DNA from: Lyophyllum atratum
Taxonomy: Eukaryota > Basidiomycota > Agaricomycetes > Agaricales > Lyophyllaceae
DNA length: 64,000 nt
Assembly: GCA_014905825.1 (NCBI GenBank)
Contig: JACGCN010000006.1
Location: forward strand, 372,001 to 436,000
Direction of reading: 5' to 3'
Shown here one piece after another: positions 10,265 to 23,491 of the stretch (its first letter is position 1; every line of letters starts with the position of its first letter). Under the pieces are notes generated by a model that saw only the letters and a program-made list of their open reading frames with translations, made no database searches and was not told the DNA's origin. Both the position numbers and the translations under genes were made by a program.

Positions 10265-12669
10265 GTAGGGGAGAGGAGGAGAGGCGTGAAGGAGTGTGGT
10301 CCCCTTTTGAAAGCCGTTTACATACGAACGTGCGCGGGGAATCAAAGAAGAGCTCGATGACTTGTTGCAGATCGGTATCGAAGGATGCTATATATGCACT
10401 CGAGCGCTCGTTCCCAAACAAGGTAATGATCTCGTAAATGGCCCATCTGTCGCAACCAGATGCTGTTCTGGTCGTCCGAGGTGAAGATCATTTGTCGTGT
10501 CATCCCTGTGAACAAAAAAAGTTCGGCGGCACAGATATCTTTGTATTTAGGCATCTGATTCAAGATACTTACAAGCACTGTGGCACTGTGAACATTTGGT
10601 TTCGATTCCTGATGTCTGATGGAAAATACATGTTGCTGAGGATAGGCCTCGGAAAAGGTCCTTGCTACTAGCGTTGGAGGGGGAGGCCAGGGCGCAGATA
10701 GGAACCGGAGATGACGAGGTCCGCGAATGGTGGGCCGTTCCCTGCCGAAATGAGCGCCCGGGTCACTGGGATCTCCTCTCGGATAAAGCGCGGTCTTGTG
10801 ACATACATTGCACATCTCTCCATGGCAAGTCAGCAAGTCGACAGCTGCAGTGTTCCTTGTTCGGGTAGGCAGGTCTGAAGAGATCAGCTACATACGGAAA
10901 AGAGGTAAAGAAGCCTGCGATTACGAGTCAACGATAACTCAAAAGTCTTGGTGGACGAAACGCGGGTATATCACCGTCGACTAGCCTAGGGTCGTCGTGA
11001 GCGCAGACAAAATGTGCCAGTGTGTTAGACGGGTGTTCCGGTCTAGGTCCCCCTGCGCGCTGGAAGTTCCTCAGGTATCAGCATATGAAACATCCATACA
11101 AAGTTGAGCCTTACCGGGTAAGACTCGGAAGTTGACTGGATCGCTGTTCGCCAGTACCGCCATCAGTTTTGAATCTAAGAATCAGATGTCAGCTAGGGGA
11201 AATTGAGATGCGTGTGGGTATAATGAGGTGGGATAGTTGTAGAAATTCGTGTAGTCGACGCTAATTGAGCTAAGAGACATGTGCCGCCGCCAGTATTTTA
11301 GTTTCTAGCTGGCAGAGGGCGATGTTCGGAACAGTTCGCGGTGTACAGTTATCAACTCTCTGCCTTAGCCAGTGCGGCAGCGCATATCTTGTTCAATACC
11401 ATGGCTGGAAAAAGAGAACCAAAGTGAAGTAATCGGACTTGAGACAGATCCCCGTAGTATGTTGGCAAAAGATCATCGATGGATATCGTGCTAGTGATGG
11501 GCGCGAGCATTGCGATTGGGAATGGGTCGGAGAGTTTTTTAAAAAAGGACGAGGCTGAATATTCAATATCGTGAAAGACAGCAGCGAAGGGACTTAAACC
11601 CACTCTCTGATAGACTCGAAAGCATGAAAAACTTCGAAAAAACTTGAAGTCCAGACCTCGGGTCACATCACGTGATACGTAAAGTCGAGGTCACAAACTG
11701 TGACGAGCGCGTTTCGCAGGTTACGAGTTCGCTCGGGCCCCGGTTTCAACGTTCCTCGGTGCACCACAGCAGGCGCCGGCAGCGTTCGCAATTACTTGCC
11801 TGACAGACCTAGTCGAACTCGTGAACCATGCCTTAGGGCACCCGTTGGCATCTATCACGGACGACCGGCGTCAAGCTGCCTATCTCTGTGGCTTGCCTCT
11901 CTTAAATGCCCTCGGTAAGCGGACAGTAATTCAGGAGGACCGTGTGCACCAGGTCCTGCGGAATTTCGCCGTGTTTGAGCAGCGCTCATCTTCTCTAACA
12001 TAACGGATGGGTTTCTGGTTGCTGGCGAAAGAGAGCAACCAACTTTGGGCCAACATTTCATTGTATTTTACGAAAGGCTTGTCCTGACCTTTCCTTGTCT
12101 AGCAAGTTCTCACACCCGGCGCCAACATACAAGTTATGTAATGGCTCCTTGGACATGTTGATGCTTCGCCGTCCCATGACTTCCATCGGCGATTGCATCA
12201 TGATTCGGGTGACACGCGGTCCGAACGCCTTTTCTCGAGCCTATTCGACAATGCTTCAACACGCATTAGCAGTGAAGACACACTGGCAGCGAGGAGAACG
12301 TAGCGTCGCGACTGCAACACCGCCGCCATACTTGCACAAGACTTCCACTTATTCCGCCATCCACTGAAACTGCTAGTCTCGATGCCAGCTACGACTCGCG
12401 AGGACGTTCGCGACGGCCCGCAGATCGTACCACTTGACCAAAGAACCTGTTTCAGTAAAATTTCGGTCGGAGCGAATATTACCCGGTGACATACGAAGGG
12501 CTGCTATCTTCTTCCAGCCGGGAAATCTCTTCATGTGGCCTTTCCGATGCGTCGAAATATCCGTAACGCCTCCACATCCCATGATATGCACGCGTGTTGG
12601 CTGGAAGCTCCCGACACGATGTTATAAGACCCGCTCGATATTCACAGCGGACAGACTTCTCTAACCAAG
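10265..12669. other. 2.4-kb stretch without a supported gene
   Basis: Several open frames of 60-165 codons occur on both strands, but none resembles a known family or joins plausibly across splice sites. The end near 12623-12628 holds TATAAG about 40 bp before the first GH43 start and may be its core promoter. An exon of the neighbouring membrane-protein gene could be hidden near 10340-10840. Confidence 0.35.
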
Positions 12670-13970
12670 ATGTTCAAGCTCCTCGTCCTTTTTGGCGTGC
12701 TATCCGCCTTCACCGTTGCTACAATTGGGAACCCTTTCGTCGAACGCCAAGCGGTGAGAGATAGGCCCTTGGCCGTTTGCTGCAATATTGCGCTAATGCT
12801 TACTACCTATAGAGTGCAAAGACAGCTTATGGCTTCGTTTATTTTACGGGTGAAGATACGGCAAACGGTATGTCTCCTGTCCTTCTATCGGCTTTCTAAT
12901 TAAGTGGTCATTTTCAGGTGAACAGATATATTTCGCTGTCAGCAAAACAAACTCGCCCGTGTCATGGTTCGCATCCTTCGCAACTCATCTCGATCCGTTA
13001 TTCATCCCAGCTATAGGAACACCGTCAAAGGTGGGACTCCTGTCCTCACCTCGACTCTCGGCACAAAAGGTCTCCGAGATCCTTTTATCATCCGGGATCC
13101 GTCCGGAAGCAAGTTCTACCTCATCGCCACGGATTTGAAGATGTATAACTCTGGCTTGTCGTGGGACCAAGCAAGCAGGGTCGGCAGTCGTTCTCTTGCA
13201 ATCTGGGAGTCGCCTGACCTCAAGACTTGGTCAGCGCAACGTCTTGTACAAGTTTCACCACCAGAGGTAAACAACAAAACAAAGCTATCCGTTTCGATGC
13301 CTTGTGAGCTGATGGCAATATTTATCTTAGGCAGGGATGAGCTGGGCACCCGAAGCAACATACGACAGCTCAACCGGGAAATTTATCGTATATTGGGCTT
13401 CCAAGCTCTATGCAACATCAGATACCTCTCACGCAGGCTCGTCATACGCCCGGATCCTTTACGCCACAACTACCGATTTCAGGACCTTCTCCGCTCCTGC
13501 GGTGTGGATTGACCCGGGTAGGGACATCATCGACACGACCGTTACTTGGGACGCGGCGTCAGGGTACTTCCACCGCTTCAGCAAAACGAACGGACTGATT
13601 CTCCAGGAGAGGTCGAAGACTTTCTTCGGTACCTGGTCGACGGTGACGAACGGAATTGCGCATGCTCAATACGGTGATGTTGAGGGCCCACTTATTTTCG
13701 AGTCTATCGTGTACCCCGGAGTTTGGCACCTGTTCGTTGATGATATCAGTCCACGAGGATACGTTCCTTTCGAGACAGGTGTGTAGTGCTATATCCACCG
13801 TTACAGGGTGACTGATCGAACCGAACGCCGAAGGCAACATAACCTCCGGTGTATGGACGCACAGCACTGGATATGCACTTCCAGCCAGCCCCCGACACGG
13901 GACTGTGTTTGCTATTACTGCAGCGTCAGTGGTCTTCAATTCCGCCACCATGGCATATGTGCTGATATGA
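12670..13970 (+). CDS. Secreted GH43-type glycosidase, copy 1
   Basis: A five-bladed beta-propeller glycoside hydrolase, probably acting on arabinose- or galactose-containing plant wall polysaccharides outside the cell. Six exons: 12670-12753, 12813-12867, 12918-12966, 13017-13266, 13331-13778, 13834-13970 (340 aa). A signal peptide (MFKLLVLFGVLSAFTVATIG) opens the protein. The GH43 acidic triad can be placed: base Asp in LRDPFII, a second Asp in DIIDTTV, and acid Glu in DVEGPLIF. WAPEATYD and WESPDLKTW are typical of the family. Removing the 13779-13833 intron, which ends CCGAAG, is needed to keep the C-terminal frame. It lies 366 bp upstream of a second copy on the same strand. The substrate cannot be told from sequence alone. 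Confidence 0.85.
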
Positions 13971-14336
13971 CTTTTCGTTCTAGTGAGGCAGCTAATCTGG
14001 CTTCGATAGTGTAACCTATTAGGCGACGCTCAGTTTGTTACCCCCGCGTGTTTCTGCCTTATTCATCTTGTCTGATCTCGGTAAATGATGCGGAAAGTCC
14101 GTTAGACATGTTATTGTGGCGTGCTTGAATACGTCCATCCCTCCGGCGAAAATCAGCTGAGCCTTCCCGTGTCGTTCAAGTGTCGGCCTCCGGCCTTCCT
14201 TTTCTTCCGACCTGCCCTCTTCTCCATCTCGTGTTCCGCCGGTTTTTCCGACGGCCCGGTCAATATTTTGGAGCCTTAAGTATATAGGGATTGACAAGAC
14301 CATGATTCCACTAAATTTCTTTGCGAGGTCGCTGAG
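13971..14336. other. Spacer between the GH43 genes, with TATA box
   Basis: No gene. TATATA at 14281-14286, 51 bp before the next ATG, is a likely core promoter element. Confidence 0.45.
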
Positions 14337-15764
14337 ATGTTTTTTGTACCATCACTTCTAGCACTGCTTGGAATAACCACAACGTATGCGAGTCCTATCG
14401 CGGAACTCGTTGGCCGCGGAGAACTCGCTCCACAAGTCAACAGCAGCTATGTCGGATACCTCTTCGTACGCGTCAATTGATTCAACCGCAACGTTCAAGT
14501 GTCTGATACCGATATTGGTCGCGTTTAGGTTCACTTTTATGACCGCGAACCGTCCATTTTCGCGCACCTGTCCAATGGCAACAATCCCATCAGCTACGTG
14601 GCATTGAATGGGGACAACGCCATTCTTAAACCAACCATTGGAACGAAAGGGGCGAGAGACCCGTATCTCGCCTCTCGACCTGATAATTCGAAGCACTTTA
14701 TTATCGCTACGGACCTCGACATTGTTGCCATCGGGAATAATTGGGGAACCGCAGGTATCTATACCTCAAGCACCTTTTCAAAGCATGTTGCTTATTTTGC
14801 TTGCAGTGACCAAGGGAAGCCGGGGCATACTGGTTTGGGAGTGTTAGTTGCATTCCATTCGTCGCTTTTTCTTCTTCTCACCTACATTGCCGCTGTGCAG
14901 CTACGGATCTCGTAAACTGGAGTGCCCCTCGTCTGGCAACGGTCATGCCGGCGACGGCAGGTATGGTGTGGTGAGTCACTCAAGGCGAAGGACCATACGA
15001 TTGATGCTGATTTAGTAATTAAAGGGCTCCCGAAGCGGTCTGGGATACTGCTACATCGTCGTTCTTGGTGCACTGGGCATCCCGTACATATGCAGCAAGT
15101 GACACTGCTGTGAGTACAAACATTCTATTTGTTCACCAAGTGGTTCTTATTCCATTCACATAGCACACCGGAGCAGCATCCCTTGATCAGATCTGGTATA
15201 GGTAACTGGTCCTGCTGCTTCTCGAAATTACTATCGCTGACCGCCTCCCCAGCCATACAACAGATTTCATCACATTCACTACCCCTCAGATATACATTAC
15301 AATCTCCGGGACTCCCGTTATCGACCTCACAATTCTCCCATTGGGTGGAACGAGCTACGCGCGCTTCATCAAGAACGAAAACGTCCTGCGCGTATGGGAG
15401 GAACGCTCAACCAACGGCCTCTTTGGAACCTGGACACGCGTCGGCAGCAGCACATCTTACCTCACAAACCTTGTCACCGAAGGACCATTGACCTTCCAAG
15501 ATAACACGGTGGCCAACCGTGTGTATACTTTCTTGGACGAGTATGGAGGTGATTCTACGGCTAAGGTGGGTTTCGCCGTCCCCTGGACCTTCTACTGTTC
15601 TCAATCATTCTATACAGGGTTACGTCCCTTTCTTCACCGATAATATCAGTGGGGGTGCGTGGACTCAAGCGTCTACGGCTAGCTTCCCGAAGAATGTGAA
15701 GCATGGCGTTGTGAAACCGGTCACTCAGGCGCAGTACAATGCGATAAAGGCGAAGTGGCCCTGA
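14337..15764 (+). CDS. Secreted GH43-type glycosidase, copy 2
   Basis: Tandem relative of the preceding gene. Eight exons: 14337-14465, 14529-14754, 14807-14842, 14901-14970, 15025-15109, 15164-15201, 15253-15565, 15618-15764 (347 aa). The signal peptide begins MFFVPSLLALLG. Catalytic candidates are Asp in GARDPYLA, Asp in VIDLTIL and Glu in VTEGPLTF; WAPEAVWDTATSSF is the family core. Several introns (36- and 38-nt exons) are at positions absent from copy 1, so the two are diverged, not a recent duplication. Like copy 1 it probably trims side chains or backbones of pectic or arabinogalactan polymers; that substrate call is inference. Confidence 0.85.
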
Positions 15765-16175
15765 TTTTAAGGCTGAGAAGTGATTTTTGTCTTATCCCAC
15801 AACGGAATTGTGATTGCTTCTCCTTATACCTTTGTCGGTTCCCCCTCCCATGCTGAGCATTGACCGGAGTCCGCGAACTTTGAGTACTAAATTTGAGCCA
15901 CGGTCAACTGAGACCCTCCACGGGGACAACGAAAGAGCGGCGCGAAGGCATACATGTTGCAATCAGTTACCAGTAAAAAAAGAGGACATAAGAGAACCCG
16001 GCCGCAGCCAAACGTCACGTCAAGAAGATGGAGGTTGGATCGTGGACACTGCTGGAGACAACCGTGTCAAAATCAATAGATTAGAGTCACAAACGCGTGA
16101 CCTGGCTGTGACAAGCGTGTTTTCCTGCTACGCGTCGGTCGCGGACACGAGCTCCTCACTGTCCCCCTTCCTCCG
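15765..16175. other. Intergenic sequence before CTF4
   Basis: No gene supported. It must hold the GH43 3' end and the CTF4 promoter; no motif stands out. Confidence 0.4.
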
Positions 16176-19100
16176 ATGTCGAAGCTGATTACAAGTCCAG
16201 CCCATGAATCTGGGATTACTTGCTTAACTTTTTCTAGGGATGGCTCGTGAGTTCCCCGTCCTACTCTTCCACAAAGTCCTGTCAGGGCCTCTGATATCAG
16301 GCAATCACTTGCAGACACGCTTATACAGGAGGACAGGACTGCATTGTCCGGATATGGAAGATGGACCAAGGACCTGAGCAGGAACCTGTGACGGCTTCAC
16401 AGGCTGATCAAGCCATAACGGCTGTGGCAGCGTCGGTGTGTGGCCTTGCTAGCTGTGACGAAGTACGTCTACTGACTGGACCATACAGGATAGCAGCTGG
16501 CTGTCAGGGAGCGAAGACGCGGTGGTCAGGCAGTATATCAAGCAATCGCCGGAGCTGAACGGACATGTGTGGGATGCCAATAGCGTAGCGATTCGGTCCC
16601 TGGCAGTTGACCCCACTGGGAAGAGGGTGGCCATAACCTCCGAGTGAGTTCCTCGAAAGCTTTGTTTTGTGGAAGTCGTTTGATCTTGCGCCCTAGTAAT
16701 TTCGATGTCAAGGTTGTGGAGTTGGAGGATATCAAGATATTTTCGCAGTTGAAAGGTCATGTGGGGAGCGTTCGACGGGCATCATGGCATCCCACTTCGT
16801 CGCTATTGGTGAGTTCCTGATTCTGTCTCATTGATTTCTCTCTAATTCTCTCCTTAGACTACGTCCGGCTCTGATGGCAAGATCATCGTTTGGAAGATGT
16901 CGACTGAACAACCAGAAATCGAAACCACAATCGAGGGCGTCATCCCTGCAATTGGCGATACATTGTTCGTCGTTGCCTTTATGGAGAAAGAGCGTCTCTG
17001 ATTGTTGCATTCAGGTCACCCGAATATGCTCACGACTGTTCTGCTGTATGGCACACATCTGGTCAATACTTCTATGTAGCCTCGCGAAGTCATGGTGCGT
17101 ATTTGCCAACCTGACTTTCATTCCCTAAATGCTGATTTGACTTCATTTGCAGAGATTGCCACAATATCTCGCTCAGATTGGACGAAGTCGTCAACGTTCT
17201 CGGACAAGGGTATTTCTGGGGCGATTACAGCTCTTGCCATCTCTGCGAATGGTGTCTACCTTGCATCAGCTTCTCAATCAAAAGTACACATTTGGTCAAC
17301 ACAAACACGACGTGTCGTCGCAAGGTACGCCCCAATAAACACAAATGCACCTAGTATTAACTTACTTCCTCCCTCTGTTACAGTCATGCCGGTTCCCCAA
17401 ATGCCACCATCACACACTTAGCCTTCTCACCTAGTGAGAATCTGCTCGCATGGACCGACAGCGAAGGTGGCTTCAACCGCTGGCCGAAAGCCGTCCCAGA
17501 TCAATTCCCCGACCCAGTCAAGCGCTCCATCGCTACCAACGCTGCTGCAACAATTCCTGCGCGGCCCAAAACCAGCCTATTTGATGATATTGCAGAGGCT
17601 ACAGCTGCGGCTGTACGAGGTCGGGCTGGAGACGACGTCGATCTGGATGCTGAATTTGACGGCGTCGACGATGACTGGATCATTGATGACCTCGGGGGTG
17701 CACTGCAAGACGCGCCACAGACGGCTGCCAAGGCGAAGGATGGCTTTGTAAAGGAGATGGGTAAGATTATGATCCTGACTGCATTACCTCCGCTGACCAT
17801 CCACCATACAGTGAGCATTACCAAGGCGCAGCCACCCTTCCAGCCAGGATCTACACCAATGGAAAATCGGAAGAGATATCTCGGTAAGTCAGGTTTTATA
17901 ACAGCATCGGGTGTATGGCTAACTTTGCTTTGTTTAGCATATAACATGCTTGGAGTCATCGAAGTCACTGACCAAGATACACACCATATCATCAACGTCG
18001 AGTTCTTCGACCGTTCCGCACGGAAAGGATACCACTTTACTGACCATTTCAAGTACGACCTTGGCTACCTTGGTAAGTCCCTTCCCTAACTAAAGAAACA
18101 TCGGCTTCCTAACCGTCCTCCATTCAGGCGAACGCGGTGCCGTCTTCTCCTGCCCACCCGAAAACAACCACCCAGCGCAAGTACTCTACAAGCCCTACGG
18201 CACGTGGACAAACCAGGGCGAGTGGACGTACGTCCTCAAACGACCCGGCACGTCCGTCCTAGGCGTTGCAGCGGGTGGACTCAGGCCCTCGGGCAGCCTG
18301 CGGCAGAAGAACGACCCGGAATTGCAGGGGTACGGCAATGTGGTGATTGCGACGTCGGAGAGTGATTTAACGTTCTTGAGCGGGACGGGTAGGGAGAGGA
18401 GGATTATGGGACTTGGTGCGGATTTCGTGTCGATGGTTGCGGGGCCGGAGTGGGTGTTTGTGGTCCATAGGGCGGGATCGACGACGATTGATGGTGGGTC
18501 TTTTATCTTAACTGGGGGGAGTGGTATGAGTCTGACCAGTCGATTGGGCTATTAAGGCTCGCAGAATCTCTCGTATTCGATTATTAACTTTGAAGAGTTT
18601 AGCGTGAAGCAGCGCGATGTTCTGCCTGTTCCGAAAGGCCATGTTCTCAAATGGATAGGATTGACTGACCAGGGGGTGCGTATTGCCGTCCTCCGCCTTA
18701 TACTTATTCCAAAATTGGTGTCTGTCCTACAGGCTCCCGCAATTTACGACAGCGCAGGCTGGGTGCATGTCCTCACGAAGTTCCGCATACCTCACCATGC
18801 ATCATGGGCGCGCCTCATGGACACAAACCTTCTCGAACGACGCCAAGGAAAGGATGAGTCGTATTGGCCAGTTGGGATCACAGAAAGCAATTTCATGTGT
18901 CTCATTCTGAAGGTATGGTTCCTACCTTAGCAGTTTGTGACCACGGATGCTAAAGATACTTCTAGGGAAGGCAAGAGTACCCTTCGTTCCCTCGGCCGCT
19001 TATCCAAGAGCTACCAATGCACATTCCATTCCGCCGCGAAGAGCCCAAAGAGGAACTGTTCGTACCACCTCGTGCCTCCCGTATCATGAAACCACTGACC

Positions 19101-20410
19101 CTCCACAATGCAGCATCGAACGCGAACTTCTCCTCGTCCAAACCGCCCTCGACGCCCTCGACGAAGAGCTCACAACCGACGCCATCCTCCAGCGCGAACG
19201 CTCCATGGACAAAGAATTCATCCTCCTCCTCCAATCCGCCTGCAAAGCCGACAACATCCCCCGCGCCCTCGAGCTCACCAAGCTCCTGCACCAAACCACG
19301 TCCTTCGAGCACGCCATGAAGATCGCGGACTTCTACCACCTCGTCGGGCTCCGGGAGAAGATTGGCATACTCAGGGCGGATAGGGAGGAGAACGAGGACA
19401 GGCTCGTTGCGGCGAGGAATAAGCGTAGGAGGTGGCTTAAGCCTGACCCGCCCGTGAGGGAGGTGCAGCCTGCGCTGAATGGTGGGGGTGCGGCGTCGTC
19501 GTCGAGGTTGGATCTGCTGGGGGATGTGGGGCCCCCGCCTGCGATCGAGAGGCCGAGGTTGGCGAGGGTGACGACGCCTGTGATTGAGACGACGAAGTAT
19601 AACGGCTCCACTGTGAAACCTCGACCTGCGCCCGTGCAGACACCGAGAGAGACATCGCCGTTCGTAGATGAAGTCGGGTCGCCGAGTTCGGGTTCCTCTG
19701 GGGACGGAAAACGGAAGAGAACGGATCTCGACGAGCTTGAGTCGAGCTTCCCTACGCCGCCCCCGCCTAGACAAAGTAAGTCCATGCTGCCAACCAAGAG
19801 ACCTTATTACCTTACTGACTGAGCGCGTGCAGAGCTCAACCCCTTCGCGCGAAAACCGGGGCAGGAGATCCGCAACCCCTTCGCGCGTAAAACCGACGCG
19901 AACGGGAAGACGATCCAGAAGAGCGAGAGTTTCTTTGATAAAGTGGGTGCGGCTGAGGATGATGCCAATGCCAACGGCAGCGGGGCCTCGAAACGTTCGT
20001 CTTTCGTTCCCTTGTCCTTGTTTCATTGCAACTACTCATATTGATATGGGGTACTATTGGTAGGCCCGTTCGCGAAGCCACCGACTAAGGAGAGGGGTGT
20101 GTCGAGGCAGACGACGCTTTTTGGGATGGCGCCTCCGAAGCCTAAGGAGAAGGAGAAGGAGAAGAAGGAGAAACCTGGGAAGGCGAAGAAAGGCGGACTG
20201 AATGGGGCGGGGGGAGGTGCGGAGGAGACGCAGAGCTCCCATGTGACGGATGTGGTGATGTCGGATGTCGTGGCGGAGCCGGAGACGCATGATAGCCCTG
20301 ACCAGAGCGGCGAGAACACTCCTAATTCGAATTGGGAGGAGACGCAGCTGGTGGAGTCGGAAGAGTCGCAGTTGCACTTGCAGGACTTGGAGACGCAGAT
20401 CGAGGAGTAG
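16176..20410 (+). CDS. CTF4: Replisome hub protein Ctf4/Mcl1 (WDHD1/AND-1)
   Basis: Links DNA polymerase alpha-primase to the CMG helicase and supports sister-chromatid cohesion in the nucleus. Seventeen exons: 16176-16246, 16315-16435, 16489-16643, 16697-16808, 16858-16964, 17015-17094, 17153-17324, 17384-17760, 17812-17883, 17938-18072, 18128-18493, 18557-18675, 18733-18912, 18966-19057, 19114-19775, 19833-19994, 20064-20410 (1109 aa). The N-terminal third is a WD40 propeller ([32 protein letters not shown]). An acidic linker follows ([13 protein letters not shown]), then the SepB middle domain ([31 protein letters not shown]) and a helical bundle ([19 protein letters not shown]). The tail is disordered and holds two NPFARK repeats and a PIP-like QTTLFGM. 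The start ATG is fixed by the first blade ([18 protein letters not shown]). Confidence 0.93.
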
Positions 20411-20510
20411 ATGGAATTTACGTGGAAGTTATCGCTATCATAATTATTTATTAGTACCCCGACCGCTACCCACTACCCACTACACATTGTATGTCCCGTA
20501 TACGTATATG

Positions 20511-22007
20511 TTATCTCTGCTTACTCGTAAACGTCTCCCCAATGTTAAGATCCTATGCACACCGCAGGTCAAACCAAAAAAGGCAACAAAGAAGAGGGGG
20601 GGCGAACGCACCTCAGGCTTAAACGGCCACTCCTCAAACGCCTTAAGCAAAATAGCCCACTCATGCGCCTCAAGCTGATTAATCTTCTTCCTCACATCCA
20701 GCCTCTCCTCCTCCCTCAACCTCGGATCCGTCAACTTCTTCACCAACCCCCCCGCGCCCGGCGCCAGCGCCCCCAGCGCCACCCTCAACTCCGTCGCCTT
20801 CCTCACAAATAGCCTCCTCAACACAAAATCCCACGCCCCCATCTCGCCCTTCCTAATGTATTGTTCCTCCCGGGGGACGACCGACATGCTCTGGAAGGGC
20901 AGGCCGACGGCGCGGGAGCTGCGCTTGGTGTCGGCGGACTTGGCGTGTGGGGAGGAGACGGGGTGGAAGTGCGTGTCGAAGGGCTGGTGTGCGGAGAAGG
21001 GGAGGGCGGGGGTGAGGTGGGAGGAGGCTTGGGCGACGATGGAGACTTTGCAGCGGGTTTGGGGGGAGGTTATGGGGGATGTTACGCGCTGTATTTTGGA
21101 AGCGGGGGGGGGGATGTTAGTTAGGGGCAGTAACAGATAGGTGGAAAGGGAGGGACCTTGTAGACGTGTTCGGAGAGGATGAAGCTGAGGGGGACGCGCC
21201 CGTATTGGAAGAGCCATTCGTGCTCGGGCATCGTGCGGAGGAGCTGGGAGATGAGCTGTTCGCCTGTTACTGTGGACGGGAGGTGCGAGATGAATTGGAG
21301 GTGCGGGTGGACTGTATACGTGCATTTGAGATTGAGCGCACGGAGGAAGGAGGGGAGAAGGGGTTACTGACCGCCCTGGTCCCATGCGAGCCGCTCGACG
21401 TCGTCTAGGAGCCCTCGCTCAGATATGTGCTGGTAAGAATCCCAGTTGTATCCGTCTCTGTCGACGACTATGACGCGGGGATCCGCTTCTTGGAGTGGCT
21501 GCGCGAAGGGTCACTGTATGAGCGCAGTCCAGAGGAGGTGTCACACGCATACGCACCCTGAGGTATTCCAGATACGGCTCCCAGTCCTCCATAATGATCA
21601 TCTTCCTAATCCTCTCCTTCGGAAGATTCAGCAGCGCACGGCTGAGCTGGCCAGGTCCTACCGTGGTCGTCAGCTCACAGAATGCGTGTAGGGCACCGAC
21701 GACGCGTACCTGGGAACGCCTCCACGATGACCTTCCCCTCCGAGCCCTCTGGGACGAACGCATCTGCGAGCTTGGCAGCGGTCTCCGCGTTGCGGATGGA
21801 GATGCGGTAGTTGACGTGGATTTTGCCCGAGAAGTGTTTGCGCCATTCGGATTCGGGGGGGAGGTTGAGTTTCGAGGCGGGGGGAGGGGGGGGTAAGGAG
21901 GCGGAGGGGGAGGCGGCGGTGCGGTAGTGAGCGCACCAGGGGGAGTGGGAGAGGCGCTGGAGGAGGGAGAGGGGCCAGGAGGAGGAGCTGGCGAGGGGAC
22001 GGAACAT
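20511..22007 (-). CDS. MTF1: Mitochondrial transcription factor Mtf1 (rRNA adenine dimethyltransferase fold)
   Basis: Promoter-melting partner of mitochondrial RNA polymerase, descended from KsgA/Dim1 rRNA methyltransferases. Six exons: 22007-21710, 21657-21557, 21498-21372, 21311-21157, 21088-20612, 20552-20511 (399 aa). A Ser/Leu/Arg-rich start (MFRPLASSSSWPLSLLQRL) looks like a mitochondrial presequence. The SAM-fold strand survives as VIVEAFPGPGQLSRALL, followed by IIMEDWEPYLEYL and WDQGVHPHLQFISHLP. The C-terminal part (MGAWDFVLRRLFVRKATELR, then QLEAHEWAILLKAFEEWPF) is characteristic of fungal Mtf1 proteins. Its 3' end is only 100 bp from the convergent CTF4 3' end. Confidence 0.85.
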
Positions 22008-23491
22008 TGTTGGGTAAATAAGGAAACCGATCACTGTTATTGTGCATTTTTTTCATAATTGAGGTCACGATTTTTTATATTGTATAGTACTGCTACATTG
22101 ACCATAACTCGTATGTACAGCGCCTGGACGCCCTGACCTTGAAGGACGGCCTGTACGTGTGACGCATCCGCTCTAGATTACCATTCATGTTGCATGCCAT
22201 TCAGGCTGTGTATAGGTTCGCTATAAGTAGGTCCTAATGCGTTTCGAGGGTTCCAATGGCTCGTGGGGTCTGAGCTTGGGCGTTTTGGCGAATCGCAGAG
22301 GATGTGTCTGCTGTGCGTGCAGTGTGGGATGCTCGTACATAAGGTGGTTTGTGGGTGATGCCTGCCAGTGAGCCGTCGGTTGGGCATTGGGAGCGGGAGA
22401 AGGAGGGTCATTGACAGGAGAGCGATGCAGAACCCCGCGATGTGATGGACCTCGTGCAAAACTGGCAGAGGGACCTTCCCTTGCATGAGACTACAAGCCT
22501 CTCAAGCTAGTCGAGAGACTACTGGTAGCGCCGTCACCCCGCTAGTACAGCAGCTCTCTTCTACTCATCGCGATCAAGCGTCCATTGGCGTCCCACCTCT
22601 AACTATTCCTCCAGAGCTCGCACAACCACCCTGGATCTCGGCCATAAGCTTCGTCCGGGAGTTGACATCGATTTTCAGCTGAGGACTGTCACTTGCGAGG
22701 TTGTTTGGTGCTTGAGGCAGCCATACATAGGCGATCCATGATTCCTTCTGCTTTTGCTCTATCTGCAGAGATTAGATTAGATGCTGATGATCAAATGATG
22801 CGACGCCGACGCCTTGGCATGCAACGTATGAAGTTTTCAGTGTTTTGCCATGCGCCACTCACTGCACTGCCCTCCTGATTCTGCCCTCCGGTTTCACCTG
22901 TACATACCCATTGTATAACGAAGCTACCATCTTCCGTGCCGCCCCATGGGCGTTAGTGCCTGGAGTTACAACGAGCCATCCCGGTTCCGGATTCTCACAA
23001 AGACCGTTGGTGTCCGTGATTGTAGTGATCACTGCCTTGACGAGCCTTTAACCCAGCAAGTTCCGTGGCTACTCTTCAGATATATTCAGCTAGGCCTTTG
23101 AACGATGTGAAGACAGTACTCCAACCTAGTGCAGACCTCGCGCCAGAAAGCGAACTCAGCTACTGAATTCCAAAATGAAACGCGCCCACGCATTCACCAT
23201 CAGAACACAGCGTCACTACCACCCTGCATTTACATAGATACGACTGATGGCGCATACGACCGTTCGCTTCCCCCGGTACCCCACCAGGTCCAAATCTTAC
23301 CTCATGTACCGAACATGAAGGACAATGAGCTACCCGACCCTGTACGTTCCCCTAGGAGGAGCCTAAAACATGCGAAACACCTGGGAGGGACATATCTCCC
23401 CCCTACGCTCGTTTTTCCTTGACTCCGCACGTTAGCTCGTACGTCCTACCTTCATTTGCCTAACATAGAAAGGAACGCCCACAAGTTGAAC
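22008..23491. other. 1.5-kb gap without a supported gene
   Basis: Only short open frames without family resemblance. It holds the MTF1 promoter on the left and the promoter of the plus-strand membrane protein on the right. A pyrimidine-rich TAACATAG at 23460-23467 could be the acceptor of an untranslated 5' intron for that gene. Confidence 0.35.

Noticed and set aside
10342..10836. 164-codon minus-strand open frame as an extra exon of the membrane-protein gene
   Set aside because: No splice sites join it in frame to the start at 10264, and it has no membrane span.
18962..20026. 354-codon minus-strand open frame
   Set aside because: Antisense to CTF4 exons 14-16, low-complexity, no homologous features.
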